Shown: piece after piece, positions 1-11,097 of the stretch
How the letters are laid out: the number at the start of each line of letters is the position of its first letter
How positions within the stretch are numbered: position 1 is the first letter of the stretch
Assembly (NCBI GenBank): GCA_017607445.1
Contig: JAEVHH010000003.1
Coordinates: forward strand, 62,001 to 126,000
Source of the DNA: Histoplasma ohiense
Lineage: Eukaryota; Ascomycota; Eurotiomycetes; Onygenales; Ajellomycetaceae
Reading direction: 5' to 3'
Length of the DNA: 64,000 nt
Position numbers and translations under genes: made by a program
Notes under the pieces: generated by a model
The model's input: the letters and a program-made list of their open reading frames with translations, nothing else
Told to the model about the DNA's origin: nothing
The model's database searches: none

Positions 1-693
1 GCGTTGGTTATTGTTCGAATCTGACGACTGTGGGGGATTTTCGCGATGCGGGTAGGTAACAGAAAGAGTTTCGGCCATGGAGGAGGGGTTGTAGCTTAAT
101 CGCTTCGAATCCCTTTTGTCGTAATCATCGCCATACATGTAGCCAATGGTTTCCGTAACATGTTGGGTATCGTCGCTGATAGAAAATTGTGAAGCGTGGC
201 CCCGACGGGGAGCGTATCCTTCATTATACTCATAAGATGAAGTCGAGGCCTATGGAAATCGGCAAATATCAGCCAGCTTATCCAATTTGCATTTTCAGCC
301 GAATAGACAAATACCCTTGTGCGGATAATATAACAAACACAAGGTTCTCAAAATGGGTGACAGTGAATTAAAGTGTGATTTGACGAGAGAAAAACAAGAC
401 GGGAGATAAAAACGAGGGAACTCCGTCTGACTCCAGCATCTGGCGATCTTCTCGTAGACGAAGCGACGTAATCAGACAACGGAATGTTGAAGATTATGGG
501 CAAAAGGTACAATGGGGACAATGGGGACAATGGGGACAGCAACGGGCGTGCGTCGAAGAACCAGAGAAGAGGGGAAGGGCTTGAATCAGCCACCCGATAG
601 AGCGGGGGGGAGGTTATGTATGTGGAGTATCACAACTTCGCAGGGGGGCGTATAGTGTAAATATTGAGCGACGACGAAACTCACCTGCATCAT
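1..693 (-). CDS. Unknown protein, N-terminal part, runs off the left edge
   Basis: I do not recognise this protein. The minus strand is open from 249 down to 1 and reads as a hydrophilic, low-complexity segment rich in Ser, Tyr, Asp and Asn (for example GYMYGDDYDKRDSKRLSYNP). Immediately upstream, at 250-251, is a CCATAG acceptor. A matching donor, CAG/GTGAGT, ends a short exon at 685; two ATG codons (688-693) lie directly before it, so the protein would start MMQ and continue ASTSSYEYNEGY. The implied intron, 250-684, is about 435 bp, long for this window, so a different first exon is possible. The same frame stays open upstream to about 789, so the start could also be earlier. The C-terminus lies outside the window. 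The coding nature of 1-249 is well supported; the first exon is a guess. Confidence 0.5.
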
Positions 694-1452
694 GAAACAG
701 GCGGACAAACTGGAGGGCAGGAAGCGGGAGACTGAGATGGCGGATGAAGAGGACAAGAGGCCACTGGAAATGAGCGATCGAACGAGCAACCTGGGAGGGG
801 ACGGGCAGAAACGCCAAAGCGAAGGGGTTCAAGGTGGAAGGATCATCGAAGCGCGGCGAGTGAAGACGGGCGGCTGGCACGAACTACAACAAGTCACATA
901 ATACATCCACAGCGGAGCGAGAACGAAGTTAGGATTACGAGAAAAGGAAGGGCGTAGTGGCCACCATGGGAGAAGTGAGAAGACCGGTCGACAGGAAGCG
1001 AAACAAGAGACGGCTCTTTGGTGAGGATGGAGGATGGAGGATGAAGGTTGGAGGTTGGAGGTTGGAGGTCGAGCCGAGAGTCAAGCGATTTGGTAAGAAA
1101 TCGATTATTTGAGGAGGGATGGTTATAGCAATCACTACTAACTACTGCATGGCCGCCATTTTGCTAGTTGTAAATCATGCTGTGATTTATCCTGATGATC
1201 TGCCATTCCACACTAGATAACTACGCCATAAAGGTTTTAACCTGTTTAACCTAACACCGTTAACTAGTTATTTTTGGAGGTAGTTAACTTATTGGGGTTT
1301 TCACTCTCATAGGAGAGAGGAAGAGCGCGAGAAAAGTCAACCAACGTAAATAATAGAGGCCAAACCGGAATTGTTTCAACAGCCAAAACACCGAGAATGA
1401 ACAGCCCTGTTTGCATGTAAACAACTGTAATGCTTTAATAGTCACCCTCCCA

Positions 1453-1484
1453 CTATCAAGAGCCTGCTCACAGGCTCTTGATAG
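1453..1484. repeat. Perfect 14-bp inverted repeat with 4-nt loop
   Basis: CTATCAAGAGCCTG (1453-1466) is followed by CTCA and then its exact reverse complement CAGGCTCTTGATAG (1471-1484). As RNA it would fold as a 14-bp stem with a tetraloop on either strand. It lies far from any gene I can call, so it could be a relic of a mobile-element terminus or an isolated palindrome. Confidence 0.85.
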
Positions 1485-2249
1485 CATGGCGACCTCCTTT
1501 TAACTACGCGGTAGATATCGATGGGTACGAAGGAGACGTTGCACGCAGGTTACTACGGAGAAGTATGCACTTGGTTGACAGCCTGGCAGCCCGAGAGCCT
1601 GAGGGAATGGAACTCATGGATTCTAAATTTATCTGTCCACTCGCATAACTTCCTTTAAATGATTTGCATGTGCAATTTTGGTGTGCACTAGCTTGGTTGG
1701 AGTAATGTTTATATTTCGAATCTTACACGCGTTGGATGTGAGCAGGTAGAGTTTCTCCTCCACATTTGTTTGACCAGATAATCAAATGAATGCTCCATTA
1801 CCAATGTATTATGCAGATAAATGTTCCGTGCTGCTCGCCGTCCGTCGAATATTTTTCCACATCGCAGTGTATATGCTTATATCAAGATATCCTTTAGTTG
1901 AACGGTGCACAATGTTGCGGGCGCCGATATTGCATTTTTACAAGGCAAGGCATGCGATGACGATCCGGCTTTGTGGTCTGGAAGCATTTTATTTAACTTC
2001 TCGGTTTTCAACATATATAGCATCTCTAGATTCCACCACGGCGGGGAGTGTGTCCTTTTCTCGTAGGCTGTAGTTTTACAGGAAGATCTCCAGATATTGT
2101 AGAGAAAGTCGCTGTGTCTTCATATATCAAGTGCGAGCTGTGGTAACCCGGCGAATTGTAAACCAGATTGTATTGCTGATAGTTTAATTTTATTTCAGAT
2201 AATTTTCTTTTGTATTTAGGGTAGGGTGGGAAAAACTGCACTCAAGAGG

Positions 2250-3280
2250 TCTGGGGATTGAAATATGTCACTTCTCTTAAGGGAGTGACCTACATTGGGA
2301 TCACAGAGATTGCACAATAACCTGTGAAACATAGCAGTGGGACAATTAACTAAATGCTGCAGAATATTGCCATGATAAGAGACATATTCTATCCAACAAA
2401 AATGGCGGCATTCACAATCCTTGCACCTGTCTTCATCTTTTTCACAATTTAAAAAGTCTCAAGGAAATCTAAAGAACATATCTGCCTGCCATCAAAATGA
2501 ACAGAAAAATACAGCAACATGCTTGATGATGCACAGCAGTTCCACAGAATGGATAGCTTGCATTGAATGTGAACAGTGATGGAGTTGTGGAAAAGTATTG
2601 CACACATTGCAAGTGACCCAAGTCAGAAATTCTGAAAGTTCAACATTCCATTCTCTCACTGTTCTATGAGCTCATCTTTCATTTTGATATTTTGTGTCAT
2701 CTTAATGCTCTGAGAATTAAGGTTTCAATAACTTAGTGATCTGCTAAGGACAGATCAAGCCCTCTATGTTCCTCTGATCACACATTGACATCTGCAATCT
2801 ATTGTCATTGAGGAACCTAGCAAGCCTGTTCCTGCACAACTGACACCTCAATTTCAAGTGGTGTGGCTAGGAATTATAGAATCAGTTGGGTTACCAGAGC
2901 ATCTAACATTTCCAATAGCAGCTGTCAATGTTAATGAGTGCTGACCAACACACAGAGAGAGCTGGTTCAGTTAAGACCATCATAAAATGAGGCATGAGAG
3001 ATATCTGAGTACTTAGAGAGAGAGGATTAGATAATTAAGAGTGTATGAAACAACTTCCAGCTCTCTATGTTACTGATCACTGTCTGGTGATGCTGTAGAT
3101 TGACAGATCAAACTCTCTCTGAGATCACTGTTGCAGTCCAAAACCTGATCAGGGTTTTATTTGTGTCTGAAAAATGGAATGATGTGTTCAAACTGTAAAT
3201 GTAAAATTTTGGTTAACAAATAGTCTTCTCTTGCATTCCTTTTGTCATGGTTATGTTTGAAAAAGAGAGAGAGAAAAGCG
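2250..3280. repeat. CpG-depleted island, probable ancient hypermutated repeat
   Basis: Reading by eye I found only one CpG (at about 2405) in roughly 1 kb, while the genes on either side are full of them. TG and CA are correspondingly common. This is the same signature as the transposon block at the right end of the window. I could not identify the original element; the plus-strand frame from about 2763 to 2930 has a run without stops, but I recognise no domain in it. Confidence 0.55.
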
Positions 3281-3378
3281 CCAACAAGCTCAAAAGCGCG
3301 CAGAGAAAGAGAGAGGGAAAATGCAACAATTGAGAAGTTGGTCTCATGTTGAAACAGAGAATGTAGACATCCGAATTG

Positions 3379-3380
<2 letters not shown>

Positions 3381-3412
<32 letters not shown>
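3381..3412. repeat. (AT)16 microsatellite
   Basis: Sixteen perfect AT dinucleotides, about 390 bp downstream of the end of the ysc84-like gene. Confidence 0.95.
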
Positions 3413-3414
<2 letters not shown>

Positions 3415-3800
3415 AAAAGAAAAGAATCGCTGGAAGGTTTCAAAATGCAGAGAAGGTCAAAACGAAACAAGGTAAAAGAACAAAAAATACCCAAGAAATT
3501 GACATCCAACACGTATATAGATACACTCATCAGATCCTAAAGTAGAAGAGTAGAACACATATAGTTGAGATGGGTAACAAGAGAGGCGATAAAGCTGTTT
3601 ATTCGGCTAGGGTAATGGTGGTGTGGCACGGATATTCGCTTGAACGAGCATAATCCACTGGTGAGAGAGGTAGAGGTTGGAAATCATTGGGACAGGTGCG
3701 GTTGGGGAAAAAGGAAACGCTTGCACAGGTCTTTCGTCGTTTGCTGGTGCTTTCGATAGCATTTGGGGCCGTACCAAGGTCACAGTCCAGAAAACGACGG

Positions 3801-5288
3801 TTAGAGATTTGAAGCGTCAACGTAGTTACTAACGGATAAACAATTAGCTTGTCGCTCACGACAACACAGACATCAGACGTATTCGTCTATATATAGGTCT
3901 GAAGAATAAATCTAAGTTAATTAGGAAGCCCTTACCTAGGAAAAATGCCGGTTCTATCACCTATGCGCCCAGTCCACCAGTCCTCTTTCTTGTCTGTTCT
4001 TTTGAGAATGGTAATGATCTCACCCTTTTTAAATCCCAAATCGCCTTCCTGGTCAGCATCAAAAGTGAACAATGCCACCACTTGGTCCTTTTGCAATGAA
4101 GCAGCCTCCCCTTTTGAGCCGAAAACTGGTTTGGGAGCTGTGGGACGTGTCGGCCTTCTGTCGCTGTACATATAACCATCTTCACCACCGCGATTGTAAT
4201 TATCGAACGTCTCCCTTGGATTAGCTCGTGTAGTGTAGGATCGATGCATGCCACCGCTAGGCGGTTGCTGGTCGTAGACATCGTCAGCCCATGTGCTTGT
4301 ACGCCTTGGTCGATCATGGTATTGGTAGTCATCTCGCGAATTTAAAGATCCTGTGCGGTCTCGTCGCACACCTTCTCCAAACGCATCACCTCGTTTCCCC
4401 TCCCAAACAACTCTGTCATGCGAGTTGTCATATATGGGGATATCGTTGTACATTGAATCATTCCCAAAGGCCGCGTTACCAGAGAACGCACGTGATTGAA
4501 GAACAAGCATTAGTGGTTCTGCCGCAGGGGGTGGGCGGATTGATCCTTCAAGTAGCTGGCGAGCAGATACTTTGGAATTATAAAGTCGTTCATTGGCATC
4601 CTTCCTCTCCACTAGTACGCTTCCCTCCAGGCTTACACCCGCAAAGAGGCCTTTTGTCTTGGAGTACGAAAAAACTCCAGCGACCCCTTTTGTGCTCGCG
4701 GCTCCAGCAGCTTCAGCGTTGCGCCCAATGGGTCCGGCCGCAATAGAAACATTGCCTCCTAATGTAATACTGCCTGCCTGGGAGAACGCCCGGACGGCGT
4801 TATAATCGTTTAGAATGAAAACAAAATCTGTCAACTCAAACCCGATCTGTCCACCAAATCCCGCCCCGGCCGTTGCGATTGCGGACGGCGCTGACCACGA
4901 ATTATCTGCCAAACGTGCGACGACAATACCTGAGCCGAATCGAGCTGAGCCAAGAAAGCCTGCTTTGATCACAGTGAGGACCGCAAGCCCCTATCCTGCA
5001 AAATCAGTAACCGCTTTCATGAAAAGTTCAACAAAACATCCATCTGGTTCTTAATCCATCACATACCTTGGCGTTTGCTAATATCTGAGGGGGAATAATT
5101 TTATCTGGGCCAAACGCTTGACGGGGATCAACGAAAGAAGCGAGAATTTTCCCAGCTTTTCTGCATTCGCCTAGTTTTCCATCAGATATCAGAATGTCAA
5201 GGAGCGGCACGAGGTATTTGGAGTCAATACGGGGATACTACTCACTCCTCATAGAAGAGGGCAGCGGATTATGTATTCCTAGAGGCAT
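3801..5288 (-). CDS. Ysc84/Lsb4-type SYLF + SH3 domain protein
   Basis: Predicted actin-patch protein of the Ysc84/SH3YL1 family: the SYLF domain binds phosphoinositides and actin, and the SH3 domain recruits proline-rich endocytic partners. Four exons join cleanly on the minus strand: 5288-5246, 5170-5067, 4990-3936 and 3828-3801, giving 409 residues. The N-terminal third carries the family's hallmark runs (CRKAGKIL, DPRQAFGPDKIIP, KAGFLGSARFGSG, WSAPSAI, GGQIGFELTDFVFIL). A hydrophilic linker rich in Arg, Asp and Tyr follows. The SH3 domain (about residues 350-405) has ALFTFDADQEGDLGFKKGE, the WW pair and GIFPSNYV, split by the last intron. The first ATG (5286-5288) gives the conserved start with INPLPSS-like residues. 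It is divergent from gem1, with 733 bp between the start codons. The family call is firm; the cellular role is from homologues. Confidence 0.93.
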
Positions 5289-6021
5289 ATTTCCGTACGC
5301 GGTAGTTGGGTAAAGATGAGCGGAGAAGGGGATGGGGCTTTCACTACGTATATAACGCCGGATGAATGCTAGCAGGACGGGAAATGGGAAAAGAGGAGGT
5401 GGTGGTGGTGGTGGCTTGCACAAACGGCGGATGACTGCGGCAGAGGCTTTACTGAGGCTCCGGTCCGTAGATCTAAAACGGCGGTTTTGTTGAGTCCGCT
5501 GTGCCTTCACATCCTAATATGTAAAGAAGGCTACGGACGCAGCCACGAGCCACGACGTTATTGAGCTGCGGCGAAACGGTGTGATGACAGTGAGGAGACA
5601 GATGGAAAGCTTTTGGCTTGGAGTGGCTGAGTCAGTGACGATAGCCGGCGGTTATTACGGGCGTAATCATCATTTCGCCTAGTAAAATCAAGGTTCGAGA
5701 TCTGTTGGAGCGCTACAACACAAGCCCAATCCCACGTGACCCACACACATATATTAGCTCGCTACTAGATAGATCATAACAACTAACTGTTGGGGGGTTT
5801 GGATTGGTTCGTCCCCTCTACTACCAGCATGGCGCTGGTGTGAGAGAGCTCTTTTGCCCCAGTGGCCTAACACTAACCAAGGTTCAACCCTCTTACAAGA
5901 TCGAATGTCACGTGTCTATAAGCGCGGTACGCGGCTGATAGCTGTGATGCATACTCAAGTCCAGATTGAACCAAGACACAATTAAGCAATAATATATATC
6001 AACCATTGCAAGTATATTGAC
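5289..6021. other. Divergent promoter region, ysc84-like / gem1
   Basis: 733 bp shared by two divergently transcribed genes. A GGT/ACC-rich run (about 5396-5415) lies near the ysc84-like start, and the 85-bp LTR-like insertion (5788-5872) sits on the gem1 side, about 150 bp before its ATG. I saw no other defined element. Confidence 0.6.
5788..5872 (-). mobile_element. 85-bp LTR-like element (solo LTR of a TRIM-type element or tiny MITE) with CTAAC duplication
   Basis: Read on the minus strand the element begins TGTTAGGCCACTGGGGCAAA and ends CCCCCCAACA, so both ends carry the TG...CA and TGTTRG/CYAACA inverted ends usual for LTRs. The five bases CTAAC occur directly on both sides (5783-5787 and 5873-5877), an exact target-site duplication. 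Inside is a small hairpin (ACCAGC/GCTGGT). Related copies are at 11637 and 43139. The length is very short for an LTR but fits terminal-repeat retrotransposons in miniature; a MITE is the alternative. Confidence 0.7.
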
Positions 6022-8008
6022 ATGGGAACAGGTAAGTTTTCTATCTGCAAGGAGTGAAATGCCCTTACATACGTTTGTTCTTTTATCTACAGGGCTCTTA
6101 TACTCTCGTGCTCTAGTGAGGATTTGTGTTTGCGGCGACGAAGGAACTGGGAAGTCTAGTTTGATCACTTCCCTCGTCAAGGGCGTCTTTGTCACAAATA
6201 AGATCCAGCCGGTCCTGCCTCATATCACCATTCCTCCGACAATTGGCACTCCTGAAAATGTGGCCACAACCACTGTTGTAGATACCTCCGCCCTTCCTCA
6301 AGAACGAGCAACCCTGGCTAAGGAAATCCGAAAGTCCAATGTCATTTTACTGGTATACTCGGACCACTACAGCTACGAAAGAGTTGCACTGTTCTGGTTG
6401 CCATACTTCCGCTCCCTGGGTGTTAATGTCCCCGTTGTTCTATGTGCCAACAAGTCAGACCTTACCCCTGAAGGCAACGGGTCACAGGTTGTTGAGGATG
6501 AGATGCTCCCGGTAATGGCGGAATTCAAGGAGATCGACTCCTGCATTCGAACCAGCAGTAGGGAGCATCGTAATGTCAACGAAGCATTTTTCCTTTGCCA
6601 AAAGGCCGTCACGCATCCCATTGCGCCCTTGTTCGATTCCAAGGAATCGGCTCTGAAACCCGCTGCCGTTAGTGCCCTTCATCGAATCTTTTATCTGTGC
6701 GACAAGGACCGTGACGGATATTTGAGCGATAAGGAAATTACAGACTTTCAAGCAAAGTGCTTTGGTAAACCTCTGAGGGATGAGGATCTGGTCCATATCA
6801 AGGAGACTATACGCAGGTTTTACCCAGATGCTGTCACACCTGCTGGCATCAGCGTACAGGGCTTCCTACAACTTAATAAACTATATGCTGAAAAAGGACG
6901 ACATGAAACAATATGGATCATACTACGGACATTCAAGTACACGGATAACCTGTCTCTACAAGAAGATTTTCTCCACCCTCGGTTCGAAGTGCCCCCCTTT
7001 GCCTCGGCGGAACTGTCTCCCGCTGGCTATCGTTTTCTTGTCGATTTGTTCCTTCTCTCAGATAAGGATAATGATGGTGGACTCAATGACGCAGAGCTGG
7101 CATCTCTGTTTGCGCCTACCCCGGGATTACCTCCCTCTTGGATAGAGGGTGCCTTTCCCTGTTCAACAGTACGAAACGAGACTGGCCACATTACTTTGCA
7201 GGGTTGGCTTGCACAATGGAGTGTGACTACATTTACATCACCGAAAACCACACTGGAGTACCTAGCTTACCTGGGATTCGAGTCATCCGACCGAGGGAAC
7301 CCAACAACCACTGCAGCACTGAAGGTGACCAAACCACGGAAAAAGCGGCAACGCCCTGGCCGTGTTGGCCGTAATGTTGTCATGTGCTATGTCCTAGGAG
7401 CCCCGGCCTCAGGAAAGTCATCTCTCCTCGACGCATTTCTCTCGCGTGGCTTTAGCTCGACATACCATCCCACCATCCAATCACGCACCGCTGTCAATAC
7501 TGTGGAATTGCCTGGCGGCAAACAATGTTACCTCATCCTTAACGAACTGGGCGAGCTTGAACCTGCGCTTCTCGAAAACAAAACCAAACTTCTGGACCAA
7601 TGCGATGTGGTCGCATACACCTATGACTCTGCTGACCCTGACTCTTTCGCCTATATTCCCATGCTGCGGGATAAATATCCCCACCTAGCGGAGTTACCAA
7701 GCGTATTTGTTGCCCTCAAAGCCGATCTGGACCGGACGACCCAGCGAGCAGAGTTCCAGCCAGACGAATACACCAGCCGGTTAAACATGCCCAGTCCACC
7801 TTTACACGTTAGCGTAACGTGGGATTCCATACAGGAGCTATTTGTTCACCTTGCAGAGGCAGCGATGGAGCCCAGCACGGCATTTCCGCGAGCTGAAGAT
7901 GATGTTGAGGGGAAATGGATGGCATGGGGGATTGCGATTGGGGCGGTCGTCTGCGCTGGAGCGGCGGCTGTGGTTATATGGCGCAGAGCTACAGGTGGCA
8001 TGAATTGA
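6022..8008 (+). CDS. gem1: Mitochondrial Rho (Miro) GTPase Gem1
   Basis: Outer-membrane, tail-anchored GTPase with two GTPase domains and two EF-hands; in yeast it belongs to the ER-mitochondria tether and controls mitochondrial shape and inheritance. Exon 1 is only ten bases (6022-6031, ATGGGAACAG), followed by an 85-bp intron ending TCTAG at 6116; exon 2 runs to 8008. The joined product starts MGTVRICVCGDEG and is 633 residues, the normal family length. Visible features: P-loop GDEGTGKSS near residue 10, CANKSDL as the G4 motif, EF-hand loops DKDRDGYLSDKE and DKDNDGGLNDAE, the second P-loop GAPASGKSS, and a C-terminal hydrophobic anchor (WGIAIGAVVCAGAAAVVIW) followed by Arg residues. Starting instead at an upstream open codon would retain the intron and add an unrelated N-terminus, so I prefer the spliced start. 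Confidence 0.96.
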
Positions 8009-8684
8009 ACCACCCCTTGCGCCTTTGGCGTTTGGTGTTATATACTAGTAAGGCATCCATCAGCTGGATAGCCTATCATGCCAATATAGGCTTCTAAATG
8101 TAGGTATATGAAGTACGATATCCATGTATATCAATGTGAAAATTGAATTGTATAGCATTTTTTCTTGGCAGTAACTAGCCCTGGAGGTAACCTTATGTGG
8201 GACGACACCTTATTGCAACATGACCACGCGACGATCACCTGACTCCGACTTCCCCACACTTTCTGACGGAGCCGCTGCCCATACAGCTGGTTATGGCTGA
8301 ACTCAACCTCCTGCCTTCACTTCCGCGACTGGATGATGGCAAACGCCTCTAGCTATCCCTATTATTATTATATCAACAACTTGCCCGGGATTTCCATCTC
8401 CTTTTTCGTTTCTATGTTCTTGGTTATTCAGGTTTAATTTTTGTGCAATTCGCTCTGGTACAAGCGAAATCTCTCCCTCGTCGCTCGAGTTTCCCCTTTC
8501 ATGCGCAAAAGCTTGACCTCTGTCAGCCAAGCCGCCGATCATTCGAAACCCCCCTCATCAATGTCTGTTCTCTATATTTGTCCTTCCACCACGTTGTTTG
8601 AGTGTTACGGTCACATCTTCTGCAGTACCGTTCCCCATTAAGCGCATGTAATCTTTGGCTATAGGTGTCCCTCTCTCCGACGCC
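8009..8684. other. Intergenic, gem1 3' end / creC 5' leader
   Basis: 676 bp between two genes on the same strand. The part near creC is pyrimidine-rich, as expected of a fungal leader. Nothing else recognised. Confidence 0.6.
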
Positions 8685-11097
8685 ATGTTGTAAGTTTCCT
8701 GATCAAATTGCCCGATGTGGGAATGGTGAAGCTATATTACCTTTCTCTGGCAAAGCGGCCGCCATAATTTTTCAGCGTTTTCGTTATTAGTGTTCCATCT
8801 CATATGTGTATCCAGCGTACTACCTCCTCCTCCACCCCGCTATGCGATGCCTTTGGCATACGCCAATGGCACCGTAAACGGCATGCCTGTGCCAATTATC
8901 GAAACGAGCAACATTATAAAACGTCCTGTAGGGGGCTGTTCGCTTCAGGTCGGAGAAGGTTGGTACCAAGCTGTTGCGTCCTGTTATTCTTCTGAACCTA
9001 ACCAACTGATCACCGAATGTATAGGAACTTATATTCTTAGGGATGATCTGCTCCTCGCGACTCCACCGCCTCATCCGTCCGAATCTCCTATTGTTAGCAC
9101 AAGCCCATTGGCTACGATTCCCCACCCTCCAACATCTGGCGTTAAGCTATCATTAGTCGTTGTCCAACCTCGCAAAACCATGCCTCAACTTTACAAAGCA
9201 AAGACGTCTCTGAGTGGGACGTCAGACCTTCAGAGCATCAGGGAAAGTGATAATGAAGTCCGGCCAACATCTAATACATCGGAGGCTTGTGGATCTGTAC
9301 CTGCGTTTGGAGAGGGAAGCCTCGCACTCGCGACGAATATAGGCAAGGAGGGACCTGGCTTAAAGCGGCGTAAACCCAAGAACAATATCCTCAAAAGTAG
9401 TTCAACTTTCGTTTCCCGTGTTATTACTCACGATACGGCAGCGAAGAGACTGGCAGAGAGAAGCCCAGATGGCATCTATGCATTCGCAAATATAAATCGC
9501 GCTTTTCAATGGCTGGACTTGAGCTCCAGAATAAAGCAGGAACCTCTTACCAAGATCCTTTTCACAAAGGCGCACATGCTTTGCCACGATGTGAATGAGT
9601 TGACGAAAAGCACAACACACTTGGATGTGATTATGGGCTCTTCTGTGGGGGATATCATGTGGTATGAGCCACTTCAGCAAAAGTATGCTCGCATCAACAA
9701 GAATGGCGTCATCAATAATTCTCCAGTAATCCAGATCCGATGGATTCCTGGCTCAGAACACCTGTTTCTGGCAGCCCATGCGGATGGCACCCTTATTGTC
9801 TATGATAAGGAGAAGGAGGATGCTCCATTTGTCCCTGAATCTACAGATATTAGTCCCCCTAAAGCTGCCGATGAGAAAAAACCCCATAATTCAAGTCAAC
9901 CATTGATCATTCTAAAGTCTGTCAATTCGAAGAACCAGAAAACCAATCCTGTTGCCTGCTGGAAGCCGTCGAACCACCGCATCAATAATATCGCTTTTTC
10001 CCCCGATAGTAGGCATCTGGCCGTCGTTTTGGAGGATGGATCACTCCGGATAATTGATTATTTAAAAGAACAGTGCGTGTATCCCTTTCTGGCGTCTTTG
10101 GAAATAAAATCGTCACTCTTAACTAACCTTACATTTTGTTGTAAGACTCCTTGACACGTTCACGAGTTACTATGGAGGAATGCTCTGCGTTTGCTGGTCT
10201 CCAGATGGCAAGTATATTTTAACCGGAGGCCAAGATGACCTTGTCTCCATTTGGTCACTCTCTGAACGCAAAATTGTCGCCCGCTGTCAGGGCCACCACT
10301 CCTGGGTCTCCTACGTGGCTTTCGATCCTTGGCGATGTGATGAACGGACTTACAGGTTCGGCAGCGTTGGAGATGACTGCCGACTGCTCCTCTGGGATTT
10401 CAGTGTTGCAATGCTCCATAGGCCAAAGGCGGTATGTTGTCCACCCTTCTCCTACCTTCTAAATACATCCTTCTGTTATTTCGGGGCAGTATACCCTGCT
10501 CTCACCCAGTTGTGTGTCTATGGAGCTACTAACAATAAATTTGAATGCTTAATAGCTTCAAGCCACGGCACGGCAACGTACTAGCGTTGTAGCCCGTACC
10601 GATGCTCTTTCTCCCAATTGGGTAAGATCTGACTCGAACCGCACAGACAGCAAACCTGTGGAGGAGAAGGAGACGGAGGATATGCCTACTTTCCACCCAG
10701 TTGAGCCTAGAGCGAGGACTGCACAACTACCTCCAATAATGGTAAGAGACCAGTCTGCAGACCGAAGCTCCTTATAGATAATTTCGAAACTGATAATAGT
10801 TACATTTGATAATAAAGTCCAAGGTAATTGGTGAAGATCCCATTTGTTGGCTAGGATTTCTTGAGGATTGCATTATCACCTCTTCACTTGAAGGTATGTC
10901 CATGAACTATCTCCTCTTTTATCCGTATTTATATTTGTGGTAGTCTCTAATACCTTGCAGGCCACATCCGTACCTGGGATCGACCCCGAGAAAGCGTGAG
11001 TGAAGGCGTTCCTAATACGACAGTCTCTGGTTCAGAACATGCAGGTGGCGCGGGGGACATTGCTCGGCCAGGATCGTACGATTCTCACGGCGACTAG
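8685..11097 (+). CDS. creC: WD40-repeat protein CreC (carbon catabolite repression, partner of the deubiquitinase CreB)
   Basis: CreC stabilises the deubiquitinase CreB; the pair tunes carbon catabolite repression in Aspergillus, and the animal counterparts are WDR20/DMWD with USP12/46. Seven exons fit: 8685-8689, 8816-8958, 9025-10072, 10146-10431, 10556-10741, 10818-10893 and 10961-11097, giving 626 residues. The first exon is five bases (ATGTT before GTAAGT), producing the start MFVLPPPPPRY. The N-terminal region is disordered; then come KKNNI/FVSRVI-type residues, the conserved block FANINRAFQWLDLSS and WD repeats (RWIPGSEHLFLAAHADGT, FSPDSRHLAVV, CWSPDGKYILTGGQDD, FGSVGDDCRLLLWDF, ICWLGF, GHIRTWDRP). 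HPVEPRARTA precedes the last repeats. A near-perfect branch site (GCTACTAAC, 10525-10533) precedes exon 5. The second intron (8959-9024, donor GTTGGT) is 66 bp and stop-free, so its retention would be silent for frame. Confidence 0.95.

Larger units (their letters stand above)
694..3800. other. Long intergenic stretch with short repeats and a CpG-poor island
   Basis: No convincing gene. It holds a purine-rich minisatellite (about 1022-1070, repeats of GGAGGTT/GGATGGA type), an 8-bp inverted repeat GTTAACTA/TAGTTAAC at 1259-1266 and 1281-1288, a perfect hairpin at 1453-1484, an almost CpG-free island at about 2250-3280 and an AT dinucleotide run at 3381-3412, the last three entered separately. 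The short open frames here have no matching splice sites or recognisable motifs. Confidence 0.6.

Noticed and set aside
3321..3545. ORFs through the AT repeat with IYIYIY on both strands
   Set aside because: Coding only because of the dinucleotide repeat; no other support.
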